Shown in pieces: positions 24,831 through 34,222 of a stretch of 64,000 bases of DNA. The notes under the pieces are model-generated. The model had not been told where the DNA came from, made no database searches, and was given only the letters and a program-made list of their open reading frames with translations. The stretch is from positions 2,356,001 to 2,420,000 of the forward strand of contig OZ244725.1 in assembly GCA_965219305.1 (NCBI GenBank), in the 5' to 3' direction. The stretch comes from DATHTS01 sp965219305 (lineage in GTDB: Bacteria; Acidobacteriota; Blastocatellia; Pyrinomonadales; Pyrinomonadaceae). Every line of letters begins with the position of its first letter. Position 1 is the first letter of the stretch. Made by a program: the position numbers and the translations under genes.

Positions 24831-27032
24831 TTATTTCAGAGATTTAACTATCTCGACTTTTATTATTTTATCGCCGCGCACGATCATATCTACGATTTTC
24901 ATTCCTTCATCATTTACTTTTCCAAAAACCGTGTAACCGCCATCCAAATGAGGCTGCGGCGAATGTGTGACGAACCACTGCGAACCTCCTGTATTTTTTC
25001 CCGAAAGTGCCATTCCGACCGCGCCGCGTTCGTATGGAACGGTGTTTATTTCGTCGCGGATTGACCAGCCCGGACCGCCGTTTCCGTCGCCGCGCGGGTC
25101 GCCGTCCTGAACGACGAAATTCGGCACGACGCGGTGAAATGCGATGCCGTTAAAATAACCGGAATTGGCGAGTTTTACAAAATTATCAACCGTCAAAGGC
25201 GCGTCTTCGGGCAAAAGTTCGATTGTAAAATTGCCTTTTTCCGTGGTAAAAACCGCTTTGACCGAACCGTTTTTGCGCGAAACCGCCCGCGTGTAATCTT
25301 TTTCAGAATTTAAAACCTGACCCAATTTTGATTTGAATTTTGCGTCGTAATTTTTAACCGTTCCGACTTTGGCTTCGATGTCGCCGAGTTTCGGATAATC
25401 TTTCAGCAAATCGTTTTCCTTGATAAGATCAGCGGCGCGGCGGCGCACGAGATAATCGTAATGATTCAGCGCGGTCGCCAATTGTCCGATTGACGCATTT
25501 TTGTCCAATTTAACAAGCGCGGAAAGAATCGCAAGCTGCGCATCGTTATAATCTCGGTCAGTCAAAAGCGATTTTGAAAACGCGATTTGTAAGGATTTTA
25601 TAATTTGATTATTTGTAGGTTGTTCGCTCAGAAGTTCGGCGGCAGTTGCTCGAATAATTACGTCTTTGCTCGTTAAAAATAATTGCAATACATTCGGCAA
25701 GTCTTCTGTCTTGAAAGTTCCAAAAGCTCTTAAAATATCAGGAATACTTCGTTCGTCTTTTGTTATATTTATTTCATTGCCGCTGTTTATTAACGAGTTA
25801 CGCAAAATATTTTCATTTTGTTTTCTGGATTCATTATCTTTATTTTCAAAAATATTTGCAGTTTCTCCCAAACCTTGTGCAATAGCCGAATCAACCAACC
25901 AATGTGTTTCAGGTTTGTCATCAAGAATATAAAATTTAGAACTTTTTCCAGAATATTGTGACGAATAATTCACAGCATCAATACGCGCAAGCGCAATATC
26001 AATTTCGGGCGATTTCAAACTTTCCGCTTGGCGAAAATCATCCAAGAATTTTGTCGCTTTTCCATTTTTAGTATTTTTGAAAGTGTTTCCCAAAGCCGTC
26101 GCAATTTCGAGCAATTCGTTTTTCTCAGACGGATTCGCAAATTTCGATTTTTTATAATCTGCGAAAAGTTTCTCGCCGCGTTCCAATAATTTATCGGCGG
26201 ATTTTGCATCTTTCAAACTTCCGAGCGAGCGAATCGCGTTGATGCGGACGCGCAGATCGTTGTCGGTCATCGCGGCGGTTTCAAGCATATTTACCGCACC
26301 TTTATCTTCGCCCGCACCGAGCGCACGCGCCGCGTTTGCGCGGGCGTTCGGGTCGCTGTCTTTGGTCAGCATAATGCGAAATTGTTCATTGGCGGTTTTT
26401 ACGCGCAGACGCGCCATCGTATTTGCGGCATCGGCGCGGATTCGTCCGTCGGAATTTGTCAGAAATTTGGCGACGACCGTTTCAGTTTCGACGGTTTTTG
26501 CGCGGAGTGCCGCCGTTATTCCGAGCAGAATTATGTCTCTGTTTTGCTCTTTCGCGTTCTTTCCCGCTTCAAATTCCAGCGCGTTGGAAATCGCCGTCCG
26601 CAGTTCGTCGCCCTTTTCGGTTTCGTCATTCGCCGCCGCGATCTTTCCCGCAGCTTCGATGGCGCGGGCGCGGATTTCGTTCGGCTGTTTCGTGTCTTTC
26701 AAAATTTTCAAAAGCGAATCCGCCGCATCAATTGATTCGATCTCGCCGAGCGCGAACGCCGACATCGCGCGGACGTTTGTGTCTTTATCGGTTTCCAGCA
26801 AATTAACGAGCGCGGGAACGGCTTTTGCATCGCCGATTCCTCCGGCGGCAAGCGCGGCGCGGGCGCGGATGTTTGCGTCTTTGCTTTTTAATAAGTCTTC
26901 GAGCGTTTTATCAAACCGCAGTTCGTCTTCGGCTTTGACGATGCTGACCAGAGTTTTAACGGGAATCTGCGCCGAAATTTGGAGCGAAAGACAGACGATA
27001 AATGCAAAACTGATGATTAGAATTTTTTTCAT
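24831..27032 (-). CDS. Secreted HEAT-repeat protein fused to a cyclophilin-type PPIase
   Basis: A 733-residue exported protein. A signal peptide (about 1-22, ending QISAQ) is followed by at least six HEAT/PBS-type repeats in the first 300 residues (units such as ARAALAAGGIGDAKAVPALV and VRAMSAFALGEIESIDAADS), a divergent middle, and a cyclophilin domain from about 590 with HRVVPNFVVQDGDPRGDGNG, VGMALSGKNTGGSQWFVTHS and LDGGYTVFGKV. The FHRVVPNFVVQDGD and SQWFVT blocks contain the catalytic Arg and substrate-pocket residues. It may fold or scaffold periplasmic partners. The part at about 25640-26120 is AT-richer than the flanks. The fusion is noted as a finding. Confidence 0.88.
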   Translation of the reverse strand: MKKILIISFAFIVCLSLQISAQIPVKTLVSIVKAEDELRFDKTLEDLLKSKDANIRARAALAAGGIGDAKAVPALVNLLETDKDTNVRAMSAFALGEIESIDAADSLLKILKDTKQPNEIRARAIEAAGKIAAANDETEKGDELRTAISNALEFEAGKNAKEQNRDIILLGITAALRAKTVETETVVAKFLTNSDGRIRADAANTMARLRVKTANEQFRIMLTKDSDPNARANAARALGAGEDKGAVNMLETAAMTDNDLRVRINAIRSLGSLKDAKSADKLLERGEKLFADYKKSKFANPSEKNELLEIATALGNTFKNTKNGKATKFLDDFRQAESLKSPEIDIALARIDAVNYSSQYSGKSSKFYILDDKPETHWLVDSAIAQGLGETANIFENKDNESRKQNENILRNSLINSGNEINITKDERSIPDILRAFGTFKTEDLPNVLQLFLTSKDVIIRATAAELLSEQPTNNQIIKSLQIAFSKSLLTDRDYNDAQLAILSALVKLDKNASIGQLATALNHYDYLVRRRAADLIKENDLLKDYPKLGDIEAKVGTVKNYDAKFKSKLGQVLNSEKDYTRAVSRKNGSVKAVFTTEKGNFTIELLPEDAPLTVDNFVKLANSGYFNGIAFHRVVPNFVVQDGDPRGDGNGGPGWSIRDEINTVPYERGAVGMALSGKNTGGSQWFVTHSPQPHLDGGYTVFGKVNDEGMKIVDMIVRGDKIIKVEIVKSLK

Positions 27033-27104
27033 TGTGATTTTTGTTAGTTCGATGTTGGGAAAATTTTATCTATTTCATCAAATAATAACAAATAATCATA
27101 AATC

Positions 27105-27268
27105 AAGCGCGAAGCGGACTGGAGCGCAAGCGTCCACGCTTGCAATGAGCGTCGCTTCGGCGGGAAAAAAGCGTTTGGATAATTGCAATGCCGCAGATAA
27201 TCAACATTTTTTCGCGCTCTGCGCTCAATGCAACCGGGACGGATTGCGCTCCAGTCCGCTTCGCGCTT
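27105..27268. repeat. MITE-like foldback, about 165 bp
   Basis: Perfect 25-bp arms at 27105-27129 and 27244-27268 (starting AAGCGCGAAGCGGACTGG) with further imperfect pairing inside (GCTTGCAATGAGCG with CGCTCAATGCAA). The spacer of 114 bp has no gene. It lies between divergent genes, so it is not a terminator for either. Confidence 0.75.
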
Positions 27269-27322
27269 TTCTGACTTTAGGTTTATAATCGGTTTGTCCA
27301 AATAAACAACGAGGAAAATTAA

Positions 27323-28298
27323 ATGTTAAAAAATATCTTGTTTCTTTCCCTGATTTTATGTTTCTTTCTGCCGTTCGGAATCACGGCTCAAAATAAAAAA
27401 AACGATAAAGACGCAAAGCAGATTCCGATTGAAATAAAAGCCAATGTCTTGATTTCCGACGAGGAAAAACAACTCGTCGGCGATGTAAAAAAGGAAGACA
27501 TAAAGATTTTTGAAGACGGCGTTGAACAGAAAATTACATATTTTTCCGAAAAGAAGCCGGTTTTTAATCTCGGAATTGTTGTAGATAATTCCGGTTCGAT
27601 GAGGTTTCGGAATTGTTGTAGATAATTCCGGTTCGATGAGGTTTTTGTTGGACGAACTTGTTTTCGCAGGTTCTTATGTGGCAAATAATCTTCGCGAGAA
27701 AGACGAAGCATTTGCAGTTCGTTTTATTGCGAGAAATAATATCGGGATAATTCAGGATTGGACTTCAAACAGAAATTCATTGATCCGATCATTTAACGAA
27801 ATGTTTATCGAAGGCGGACAATCTGCCGTTTTAGATGCGATTTATGTGTCAGCCGAAAAACTTCTCGAACGCGCAAAAGCAGACAATTCAAAACGCTACG
27901 CGCTTCTGCTGATTTCCGATGTCGAGGAACGCGACAGTTATTATAAATTCGATGAAACGGTAAAACTTTTTAACCAAGCCGATTCTCAACTTTTTATACT
28001 TTCTTACGCCGAAAGTTCTCCGAACAAAAACAAAGCAAAATCGCTCAGTTACGATCTAAGTCTTGAAACGGGCGGAACGATTTACACGCTCGACAGGAAA
28101 CACAGCAAAGATGATTTGCAAAAAGCATTGGGAAAAATAATCATCGAACTTCGCTCGAATTATGTGATCGGCTACACACCGACGAAACAAAAACGCGACG
28201 GTTTGCCGAGAAAATTAACCGTTCAAGTCGCTGATGATGAGAACGGCGAAAAACGAAGCGGTTTGATCAGAGAAGAATATATCGTTCCGAAAAAATAA
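27323..28298 (+). pseudogene. VWFA-related secreted protein, frame broken by a 37-bp duplication
   Basis: A secreted von Willebrand A-domain protein of the acidobacterial VWFA-related type. The start (signal peptide MLKNILFLSLILCFFLPFG) and GIVVDNSGSMR, the metal-binding MIDAS motif, are in the first frame, which stops at 27625. The rest, from 27636, continues FLLDELVFAGSYVANNL through LLISDVEERDSYY to ELRSNYVIGYTP and the C-terminus at 28298. Removing one copy of the 37-bp tandem duplication gives an intact 312-residue protein. SD is GAGG at 27311. The next gene starts 4 bp later, suggesting an operon. Confidence 0.85.
27571..27644 (+). repeat. 37-bp exact tandem duplication over the MIDAS codons
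   Basis: Bases 27571-27607 and 27608-27644 are identical and adjacent. The unit is not a multiple of three, so the second copy shifts the reading frame of the vWA gene. The unit encodes the IVVDNSGSMR segment. Confidence 0.95.
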
Positions 28299-28302
28299 AT
28301 TT

Positions 28303-30039
28303 ATGTTGAAAAAATTATTGAGCCTCGCGCTCGTTTCCGCGTTTCTTTTGCCGAATTTAGTTTTCGCGCAGAGCAAACAAAATATCAGTCTTTTGCTGTA
28401 TAACGGCAAAGTTTTTTCCGCTGATGAGAACAGCACGATTTACGAAGCGGTCGCGGTTGACGGCGAGAAAATTGTGGCGGTCGGAACGTCGAAGGATTTG
28501 CAGGCGAAATATAAAGCGGCGAAGGAAATTGATTTGGGTGGAAAGCTCGTTACGCCCGGATTTAATGACGCGCATATTCATTTTCTCGGCGTTGGAATGT
28601 CGCTTTTGCAGGTTGATCTGAACGGTTCAAACACGTTGGAAGAAGCGCGTCGGCGGATTGCGTTGAAGGTGAAGGAAACTCCGAAAGGCGAATGGATTTT
28701 GGGGCGCGGTTGGGATCATACGCTTTGGAATAATAAATTGCCGACCAAACAAGATTTAGACGACATCGCGCCGGACAATCCGGTTTTTTTGCAGAGAGTT
28801 GACGGGCATATCGCGTGGGCGAATTCAAAGGCGTTCGAGTTGGCTAAGCTGACGCGCGGCACGAAAGCACCGGAAGGCGGCGAGATCGTTTTTGACGACA
28901 AAGGCGAACCCGCCGGAGTCGTCAAGGAAACGGCGCAGGATTTGATAAATAAAGTTATTCCGCCGCCGTCTGCGGAAATGGTGACGAAAGGTTTGATGCT
29001 CGCGCTCGACGAAGCGAAAAAATACGGTTTGACGAGCGTTCAGGGCGGCGAAGATGCGGACGCGATGCCGCTTTATGTGAAACTTTTACGCGAAAATAAA
29101 CTGACGGCGCGTGTGGCGATCTGGCAGGATTTTGAAAAATCGGTCGCGGATTTGAAAAAGGAACGCGCCGATTTTGACGCGCTGAAACTGGATCATTCGC
29201 GCCTTAAATTTTCGATGCTCAAAGGCTATCTCGACGGTTCGCTCGGTTCGCGCACCGCCGCGATGCTCGCGCCTTATTCCGACGATCCGGCAAACAGCGG
29301 AATCCCGCGCCGACCTGCCGAAGAAATGATAAAAATGATCGTCGAACGCGATGCCGCCGGTTTTCAGATCGGACTTCACGCGATTGGCGATAAATCGAAC
29401 CGGATTGCTTTGGATGGTTTTGAAACAGCAGAAAAAAATTACGCGAGTAATCTTGCGACAATAATTTCTATTGAGGGTAATCAAATAAAAACGATTGACG
29501 CATCTAAAATAAAGCTCCACCGCCATCGCATCGAACACGCGCAAGTCGTCGCGCCGTCGGATTTCAAGCGTTTTGCCGAACTCGGCGTGATCGCTTCGAT
29601 GCAGCCGACGCACGCGATTTCGGACAAGCGTTGGGCAGGCGAACGGCTCGGCGAATACCGCGTTTTGGGCGCGTATGCGTGGCATTTGTTCGAATCTTAC
29701 GGCGTTCACGTCGCCTTCGGAACGGATGCGCCGGTCGAACTTCTGAACACTTATCAAACGCTTTACGCCGCCGTTTCGCGTCAGGATTTAAACGGCGAAC
29801 CATTCGGCGGTTGGCAGCCGCAGGAAAAACTCTCGATGGCGGACGCGATTCGCAAATACACATACGAACCCGCTTACGCCGAATTTGCCGAAAAGGAAAA
29901 AGGCGAAATAAAAGTCGGAATGCTGGCGGATTTGGTCGTTCATTCAAAAGATTTACTGACAATCGAGCCAAAGGAAATTATGACGACCGAACCGGTTTAT
30001 ACGATCTTTAACGGGAAAATTATTTACGAGAAGAAATAA
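28303..30039 (+). CDS. Exported amidohydrolase (YtcJ-like, Amidohydro_3)
   Basis: A 578-residue metal-dependent amidohydrolase. A signal peptide (to about residue 23) precedes the N-terminal LVTPGFNDAHIHFLGVG with the HxH metal motif, then FSMLKGYLDGSLGSRTAAM, QIGLHAIGDKSNRIALDGFE, HRIEHAQVVAP and HVAFGTDAPVE with the late Asp ligand; the C-terminal KVGMLADLVVHSKDLL is typical of the composite domain. Substrate is unknown; the family includes predicted hydrolases of amides and ureas. Bases 29420-29510 form a short AT-rich insert (ATIISIEGNQIKTIDASK) not usual for the family. Probably co-transcribed with the vWA gene. Confidence 0.9.
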   Translation: MLKKLLSLALVSAFLLPNLVFAQSKQNISLLLYNGKVFSADENSTIYEAVAVDGEKIVAVGTSKDLQAKYKAAKEIDLGGKLVTPGFNDAHIHFLGVGMSLLQVDLNGSNTLEEARRRIALKVKETPKGEWILGRGWDHTLWNNKLPTKQDLDDIAPDNPVFLQRVDGHIAWANSKAFELAKLTRGTKAPEGGEIVFDDKGEPAGVVKETAQDLINKVIPPPSAEMVTKGLMLALDEAKKYGLTSVQGGEDADAMPLYVKLLRENKLTARVAIWQDFEKSVADLKKERADFDALKLDHSRLKFSMLKGYLDGSLGSRTAAMLAPYSDDPANSGIPRRPAEEMIKMIVERDAAGFQIGLHAIGDKSNRIALDGFETAEKNYASNLATIISIEGNQIKTIDASKIKLHRHRIEHAQVVAPSDFKRFAELGVIASMQPTHAISDKRWAGERLGEYRVLGAYAWHLFESYGVHVAFGTDAPVELLNTYQTLYAAVSRQDLNGEPFGGWQPQEKLSMADAIRKYTYEPAYAEFAEKEKGEIKVGMLADLVVHSKDLLTIEPKEIMTTEPVYTIFNGKIIYEKK

Positions 30040-30042
30040 TTT

Positions 30043-30120
30043 TTAGCCGCGAACAGACACGAAAGAACACAAAAATTTTAATGACTTTATTCGTGTTCTT
30101 TCGTGTCTGTTCGTGGCTAA
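30043..30120. repeat. Foldback repeat with 28-bp arms
   Basis: Arms 30043-30070 and 30093-30120 match at 27 of 28 positions (core GAACAGACACGAAAGAACAC). It fills the 85-bp gap between two convergent genes and could terminate both. Confidence 0.85.
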
Positions 30121-30124
30121 TTTT

Positions 30125-32992
30125 CTACCGATTCTGAGATGATATGAATTTCACCGCGTCGAGTTCCGCCAAAGCCGCGAGTTTGCCGATCTCAATGCTT
30201 CCGACAACCGCATTTGCCGTCGGCATTTCCGCCAGAACTTGAAAGCCGAGATTTTTCAATTTTTCGATTGTTTCGGGTTTTAGTTCTTTTAAGCGCACGA
30301 TTATTTCGGCTCTGCCGTTTTCGACAAACTTTGCTTCGTCCGGCGCGGCTTCAAGTTGGTTAGTTTTCAAACGCTCGACCAATGCTTTAATTATCGAACC
30401 GTATTTGTTCGGCTTTAATTCGACGCGGTATTTTTGCAGTTCTTCGGAAACGGTTGCGGATTTGTCTTTTGCCGTGAAATTATACGTGATAATTCCGGTG
30501 ATCTGCTTTATCTCATATTCGATTTTCGGAATCTCGAATTTCGCATTTTTCGCTGACATTTCCGCCGCTTTGTAAAACGCTTTATCACCGGAAACTGCTT
30601 TTGCGGAAATGACTTTCCCGTCTTTGTCAAGCAATACTTCAACTTCAACCGTGCTGTTTGATTTAGAATCTTTCGGATAAATCGGCTTCGGCAGATTTTC
30701 AGCTTTGATAACAAACGGATTTCCATTATTGAAATTTCCAATTCTGAAATTTGAAACTTCCTGACCGTCAATTATAAAACTATTCTCACTGCCGCTCGCG
30801 CCGTCAACTTGAAATCCGCCAGCCGACGGTTCGGGGCGAACTCCGGGCGCGACTTTTAACAAACTACTGAATGTCGTTCCTTTCGGCAGTTGTTCAACAG
30901 TTTGTGTTGTTACGCTTGAGTCAATTGTTGTATTAGTAGAACTGTTACCTCCGCCCGAACCTCGACCGATACCTTGACCTGTTCCGTTGTTTGATTGGTT
31001 TGTTCGTTGATTTCTTCTGCCGATAATTGATTGCACAATAAAGCCGTGCGGATTACCACTTGATAAATAAATATTGGAAAGATTCCGCGCGTTAATCGGT
31101 AAATCTCCGACTACATTCTCAAGGTTCATTCCCTTAGGCAATTCGACCGGAACTTGAATTTTTCGCGGTTGCCCGTTGTCGGTTACGACTCGTTCCTCGA
31201 CGGCGACGAATGATGTAAATTGCGTGAGCAGACGATATTCGATGCCGAGATTCGTGATCGTTTCTTTTACTTCCGATTTCGCGTTTCCGTCTTGCACACC
31301 CTCATAATCCGCCGACATCAAATCCGCAATTCTCGAACGCGCCCAGAGCGTTGCTAAAACGTCGTGATTCGGTTCGCTTTCGGGAAAAGTAACCGGAATT
31401 TCGCGCACGATCTCGCGTCCGAAAGATTTTCCTTTTAATTTAATCACGCCGCTTCCGTCGCCCGTGTAACGACCGTAAATTATTATGGGTTTCGCGCTGA
31501 ACAAATCATTGATGTGTTTCGGATAAACGTCGGCGACTTGCAGATTCCCGTAATCAATCGAAATATCAGTCAACAGCGGACTTCGGACGCGCTCGTAAAA
31601 ACGCTTTGCGGCGGCTGAACCATCGTCGTTTAACGCAACAAATTCCGCTTCGCCGTTTCCTTCTTCCGCTATTTTGTCGAGCAGATAACGATTGACCGAA
31701 CTGCCGATGCCGAACGAAAAAACTCTGGCGTTCGGATGATTTTTGATCTCGCCGAGAATCGCCATATCGTTGCCGATTTCGCCGTCGGTCATAAAACAGA
31801 CAATTCTCAAATGTTGCTTTGAATCTGACGGTTCAAGCGCGGCTTTGATCGCTTTCATCATTTCCGTTCCACCGTTTCCGTTTCTCGACGCTAAAAATGC
31901 CTGCGCTTTTTGTAGATTTTCCGAAGTTGCCGGAACCGGTTTTTCAAATAAAATACTCGTGTCGCCCGCAAAAGTTATGAGATTAAAAGTGTCATAAGGA
32001 TTGAGATTATCGAGCGCGAGACACATCGCTTCTTTGGCTTTCTCGATTGGAAAACCCGACATTGAACCTGACGTGTCAAGAACAAAAACGATCTCTTTAG
32101 GCGTTACATCTTCCGTATTTACTTTGTCGGGCGGTTGCAAAATCAGCGTAAAATAACCGCCGTTGTCGCCGCGATGCGTCAGAAGCGCATCTTCGATTTT
32201 CTTTCCGGCTACGTCGTAACGCAAAATAAAATCCTTGTTCGGAATCGTCTTTTCAGTTCTCAAATTCACATCGTAACTGTTCGCCGAAAACATCGCCGAA
32301 GTAATCTGATGAGATTTTGATTCAACCTTTTCAACCGGAACGCCCGCGTCTAATTTGACTTGAATAGAAATGTCGTGTCCGGCGCGATTTTTTGCAATCG
32401 GCGGCGTAATTTTTGAAGCGTCGGGAACTTTGTCGGTGCCGCCTGCGGTCGGATTTCCCGGAATATAACGCGGCGCGACCGTCATCGGAAAGACGAATTC
32501 ATAACTTCCGTCTTCATATTTCAGAGTTTCGACGTAGCTGATTTCGATCGTGATTTTCTCGCCCGGCAAAATATTTGCTACCGACTGCGTAAAAATATTC
32601 GGGCGTTCCTGATCTAAAAGCGACGTAATTTGCCCGTTCGATTTCGCCGCTTCATAAACTTCGCGTGCGTCTTCGCGCTTCATTATTTTGCCTTTAATGA
32701 CGCGCTCGCCGATTCGCATCGTCATATCGTCAACCGCCGCGTTCGACGGAAGCGGAAAAACGTAAACCGCTTCGATCTTTTCCGAAAAATCGTTTTCAAA
32801 TTCCTGCGTAACTTTAACGCGCGACAAAAAGCCGGAAATTTCCGCTTTCACGTCAGTATGTTTCAACGGACACGCGCCCAACGATTTGCCTTCCGAATTG
32901 ACGGCTTCAAGTCCGCCTTGTGTGATTTGCTGTGCCTGAATCGCAAGAGCGAAAAACAGGCACACTACGACCAAAAGGATAAAATTCCTCAT
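30125..32992 (-). CDS. VIT/vWA protein with plug-like and TonB-C domains
   Basis: A 955-residue exported protein with an unusual domain order. After a signal peptide (about 1-21), a VIT domain (about 30-170; VKVTQEFENDFSEKIEAVYV, VFPLPSNAAVDDM) is followed by a vWA domain with the MIDAS motif FVLDTSGSMSGFPIEKAKEA near 305 and FMTDGEIGN. A linker then carries a stretch like a TonB-receptor plug (LPKGTTFSSLLKVAPGVRP, FQVDGASGSENSFIIDGQEV, about 700-760), then a TonB C-terminal-like domain (VEVEVLLDKDGKVISAKAVS, about 785-850) and a final 100-residue domain ending GSIEIGKLAALAELDAVKFI. The next gene upstream shares the TonB-C and final-domain themes. Likely periplasmic or surface adhesion/assembly role; not known. 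Confidence 0.85.
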   Translation of the reverse strand: MRNFILLVVVCLFFALAIQAQQITQGGLEAVNSEGKSLGACPLKHTDVKAEISGFLSRVKVTQEFENDFSEKIEAVYVFPLPSNAAVDDMTMRIGERVIKGKIMKREDAREVYEAAKSNGQITSLLDQERPNIFTQSVANILPGEKITIEISYVETLKYEDGSYEFVFPMTVAPRYIPGNPTAGGTDKVPDASKITPPIAKNRAGHDISIQVKLDAGVPVEKVESKSHQITSAMFSANSYDVNLRTEKTIPNKDFILRYDVAGKKIEDALLTHRGDNGGYFTLILQPPDKVNTEDVTPKEIVFVLDTSGSMSGFPIEKAKEAMCLALDNLNPYDTFNLITFAGDTSILFEKPVPATSENLQKAQAFLASRNGNGGTEMMKAIKAALEPSDSKQHLRIVCFMTDGEIGNDMAILGEIKNHPNARVFSFGIGSSVNRYLLDKIAEEGNGEAEFVALNDDGSAAAKRFYERVRSPLLTDISIDYGNLQVADVYPKHINDLFSAKPIIIYGRYTGDGSGVIKLKGKSFGREIVREIPVTFPESEPNHDVLATLWARSRIADLMSADYEGVQDGNAKSEVKETITNLGIEYRLLTQFTSFVAVEERVVTDNGQPRKIQVPVELPKGMNLENVVGDLPINARNLSNIYLSSGNPHGFIVQSIIGRRNQRTNQSNNGTGQGIGRGSGGGNSSTNTTIDSSVTTQTVEQLPKGTTFSSLLKVAPGVRPEPSAGGFQVDGASGSENSFIIDGQEVSNFRIGNFNNGNPFVIKAENLPKPIYPKDSKSNSTVEVEVLLDKDGKVISAKAVSGDKAFYKAAEMSAKNAKFEIPKIEYEIKQITGIITYNFTAKDKSATVSEELQKYRVELKPNKYGSIIKALVERLKTNQLEAAPDEAKFVENGRAEIIVRLKELKPETIEKLKNLGFQVLAEMPTANAVVGSIEIGKLAALAELDAVKFISSQNR

Positions 32993-33084
32993 AACATTTA
33001 CCTCAAATTTTGTGTGTTAAATTTCGTTCCCGCGAGAACCTTGTTTACTTCGTAGTTTGAGAAGTGAAAACGGTTGCTTTTGGT

Positions 33085-34134
33085 TCAGCGAAAAAGATTT
33101 GAATCGTAAACTATCAAGCCGACGGCATATTTCAAATCTCTGTTTATTTGTTGAGGTTCGAGTTTTACTTGCCTGACGAAACTTTCCGCTTCTTCAAACA
33201 ATTCCGTATTTCCCGAAACTGACTTTGCCTCGAGAATATTTCCGTCTGCGTCAAATTTGATTTGGACGAAAACTTTTTTGTCGTTCGCTTTTAATGATTC
33301 GGGCAAAGTATTTTTCGGCGAGATTATTTTGTCGGTTTGGTTTCCGTAAAAAAATCTAGTGAATGGACCTAAGCTTTTAAACTCAGCACATTGTTGAAAA
33401 ACACTGGCTTGAACCAGTTTATTTTCGCAATAGTCTAAATTATCTAAACTCAAAATAATTTTGGTCGAATCAAGTTCAGCTAAATCCAATATTTTATCAA
33501 CGGCAACTTCACCATAAATTCCACCAAAATAATTGATGTCATCGGAAATAACATTAAAGCCAAATTTATTTAATTCATCTATTTTTAGAGAACTGTTTTC
33601 TGTTGAAACCCAAATCGCCTGAACTTTTTTGACATCAATTTGTTCTCCTGTTATTTCGCTTCGAGTTTTCTTTTTAATGTATTCGACAACTTCATACCAA
33701 AGCTGACCGCAAGCGATTTTAGATGTTAGAAGTCTTTCATAAATTTTGCTGATAGAACTATCTATATTGATCTCAGCTTTTGATTTTTCTAGCTTGAAAA
33801 CATACTGAATTATTCTCTCATCAAAGACAGGCGCGCCACTTATTGTTATCGGAGCAAATTTTGCTTGAACGGCTTTTTCTAATGATCTTTGTCGTAATTC
33901 AGAATCAGGCGACAATGATTCTGCGGAATATACATTTCCGTTTTCATCAATTTCCACTTTTACTTCAACTGTTCCGGTCAAATTTGACGGACGTTTCGGT
34001 CTTGGCAACTTGACTGCTTTGCCCGTAACAATTCCGCAACCAATCGAATGCGCCGAAACTTGAAATGCTGAAATTGAAAGGAAAAACACACAAGTTAATA
34101 GAATCAAATTTATTCTCATATTCATATTAGACAA
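33085..34134 (-). CDS. Secreted protein with two TonB C-terminal-like domains
   Basis: A 349-residue protein with a signal peptide (to about residue 28). A first TonB_C-like domain covers about 45-115 (TGTVEVKVEIDENGNVYSAE, SLEKAVQAKFAPITISG), and a second covers about 275-345 (KKVFVQIKFDADGNILEAKS, VSGNTELFEEAESFVRQVKL). Between them is a domain like the C-terminal end of the neighbouring VIT/vWA protein (LKIDELNKFGFNVIS, IYGEVAVDKILDLAELDS). No transmembrane anchor other than the signal peptide is seen, so it is not a classical TonB. It is 92 bp upstream of the VIT/vWA gene on the same strand, and the two may act together. Confidence 0.75.
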   Translation of the reverse strand: MSNMNMRINLILLTCVFFLSISAFQVSAHSIGCGIVTGKAVKLPRPKRPSNLTGTVEVKVEIDENGNVYSAESLSPDSELRQRSLEKAVQAKFAPITISGAPVFDERIIQYVFKLEKSKAEINIDSSISKIYERLLTSKIACGQLWYEVVEYIKKKTRSEITGEQIDVKKVQAIWVSTENSSLKIDELNKFGFNVISDDINYFGGIYGEVAVDKILDLAELDSTKIILSLDNLDYCENKLVQASVFQQCAEFKSLGPFTRFFYGNQTDKIISPKNTLPESLKANDKKVFVQIKFDADGNILEAKSVSGNTELFEEAESFVRQVKLEPQQINRDLKYAVGLIVYDSNLFR

Positions 34135-34222
34135 CCGCCGCGCTTAATTGTTCCCGTTTTTCATCTTGTTTTGTATTTTACATTTGAGTTAAACTTTTCA
34201 TAATAAGCAGGAGCAAAATTTT

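Noticed and set aside
26239..27288. 349-codon plus-strand frame opposite the HEAT-cyclophilin gene
   Set aside because: Ser/Ala/Arg-rich antisense shadow of a real gene; no SD and no motif.
29086..29757. 223-codon minus-strand frame opposite the amidohydrolase
   Set aside because: Arg/Phe/Val-rich antisense shadow typical of this codon bias.
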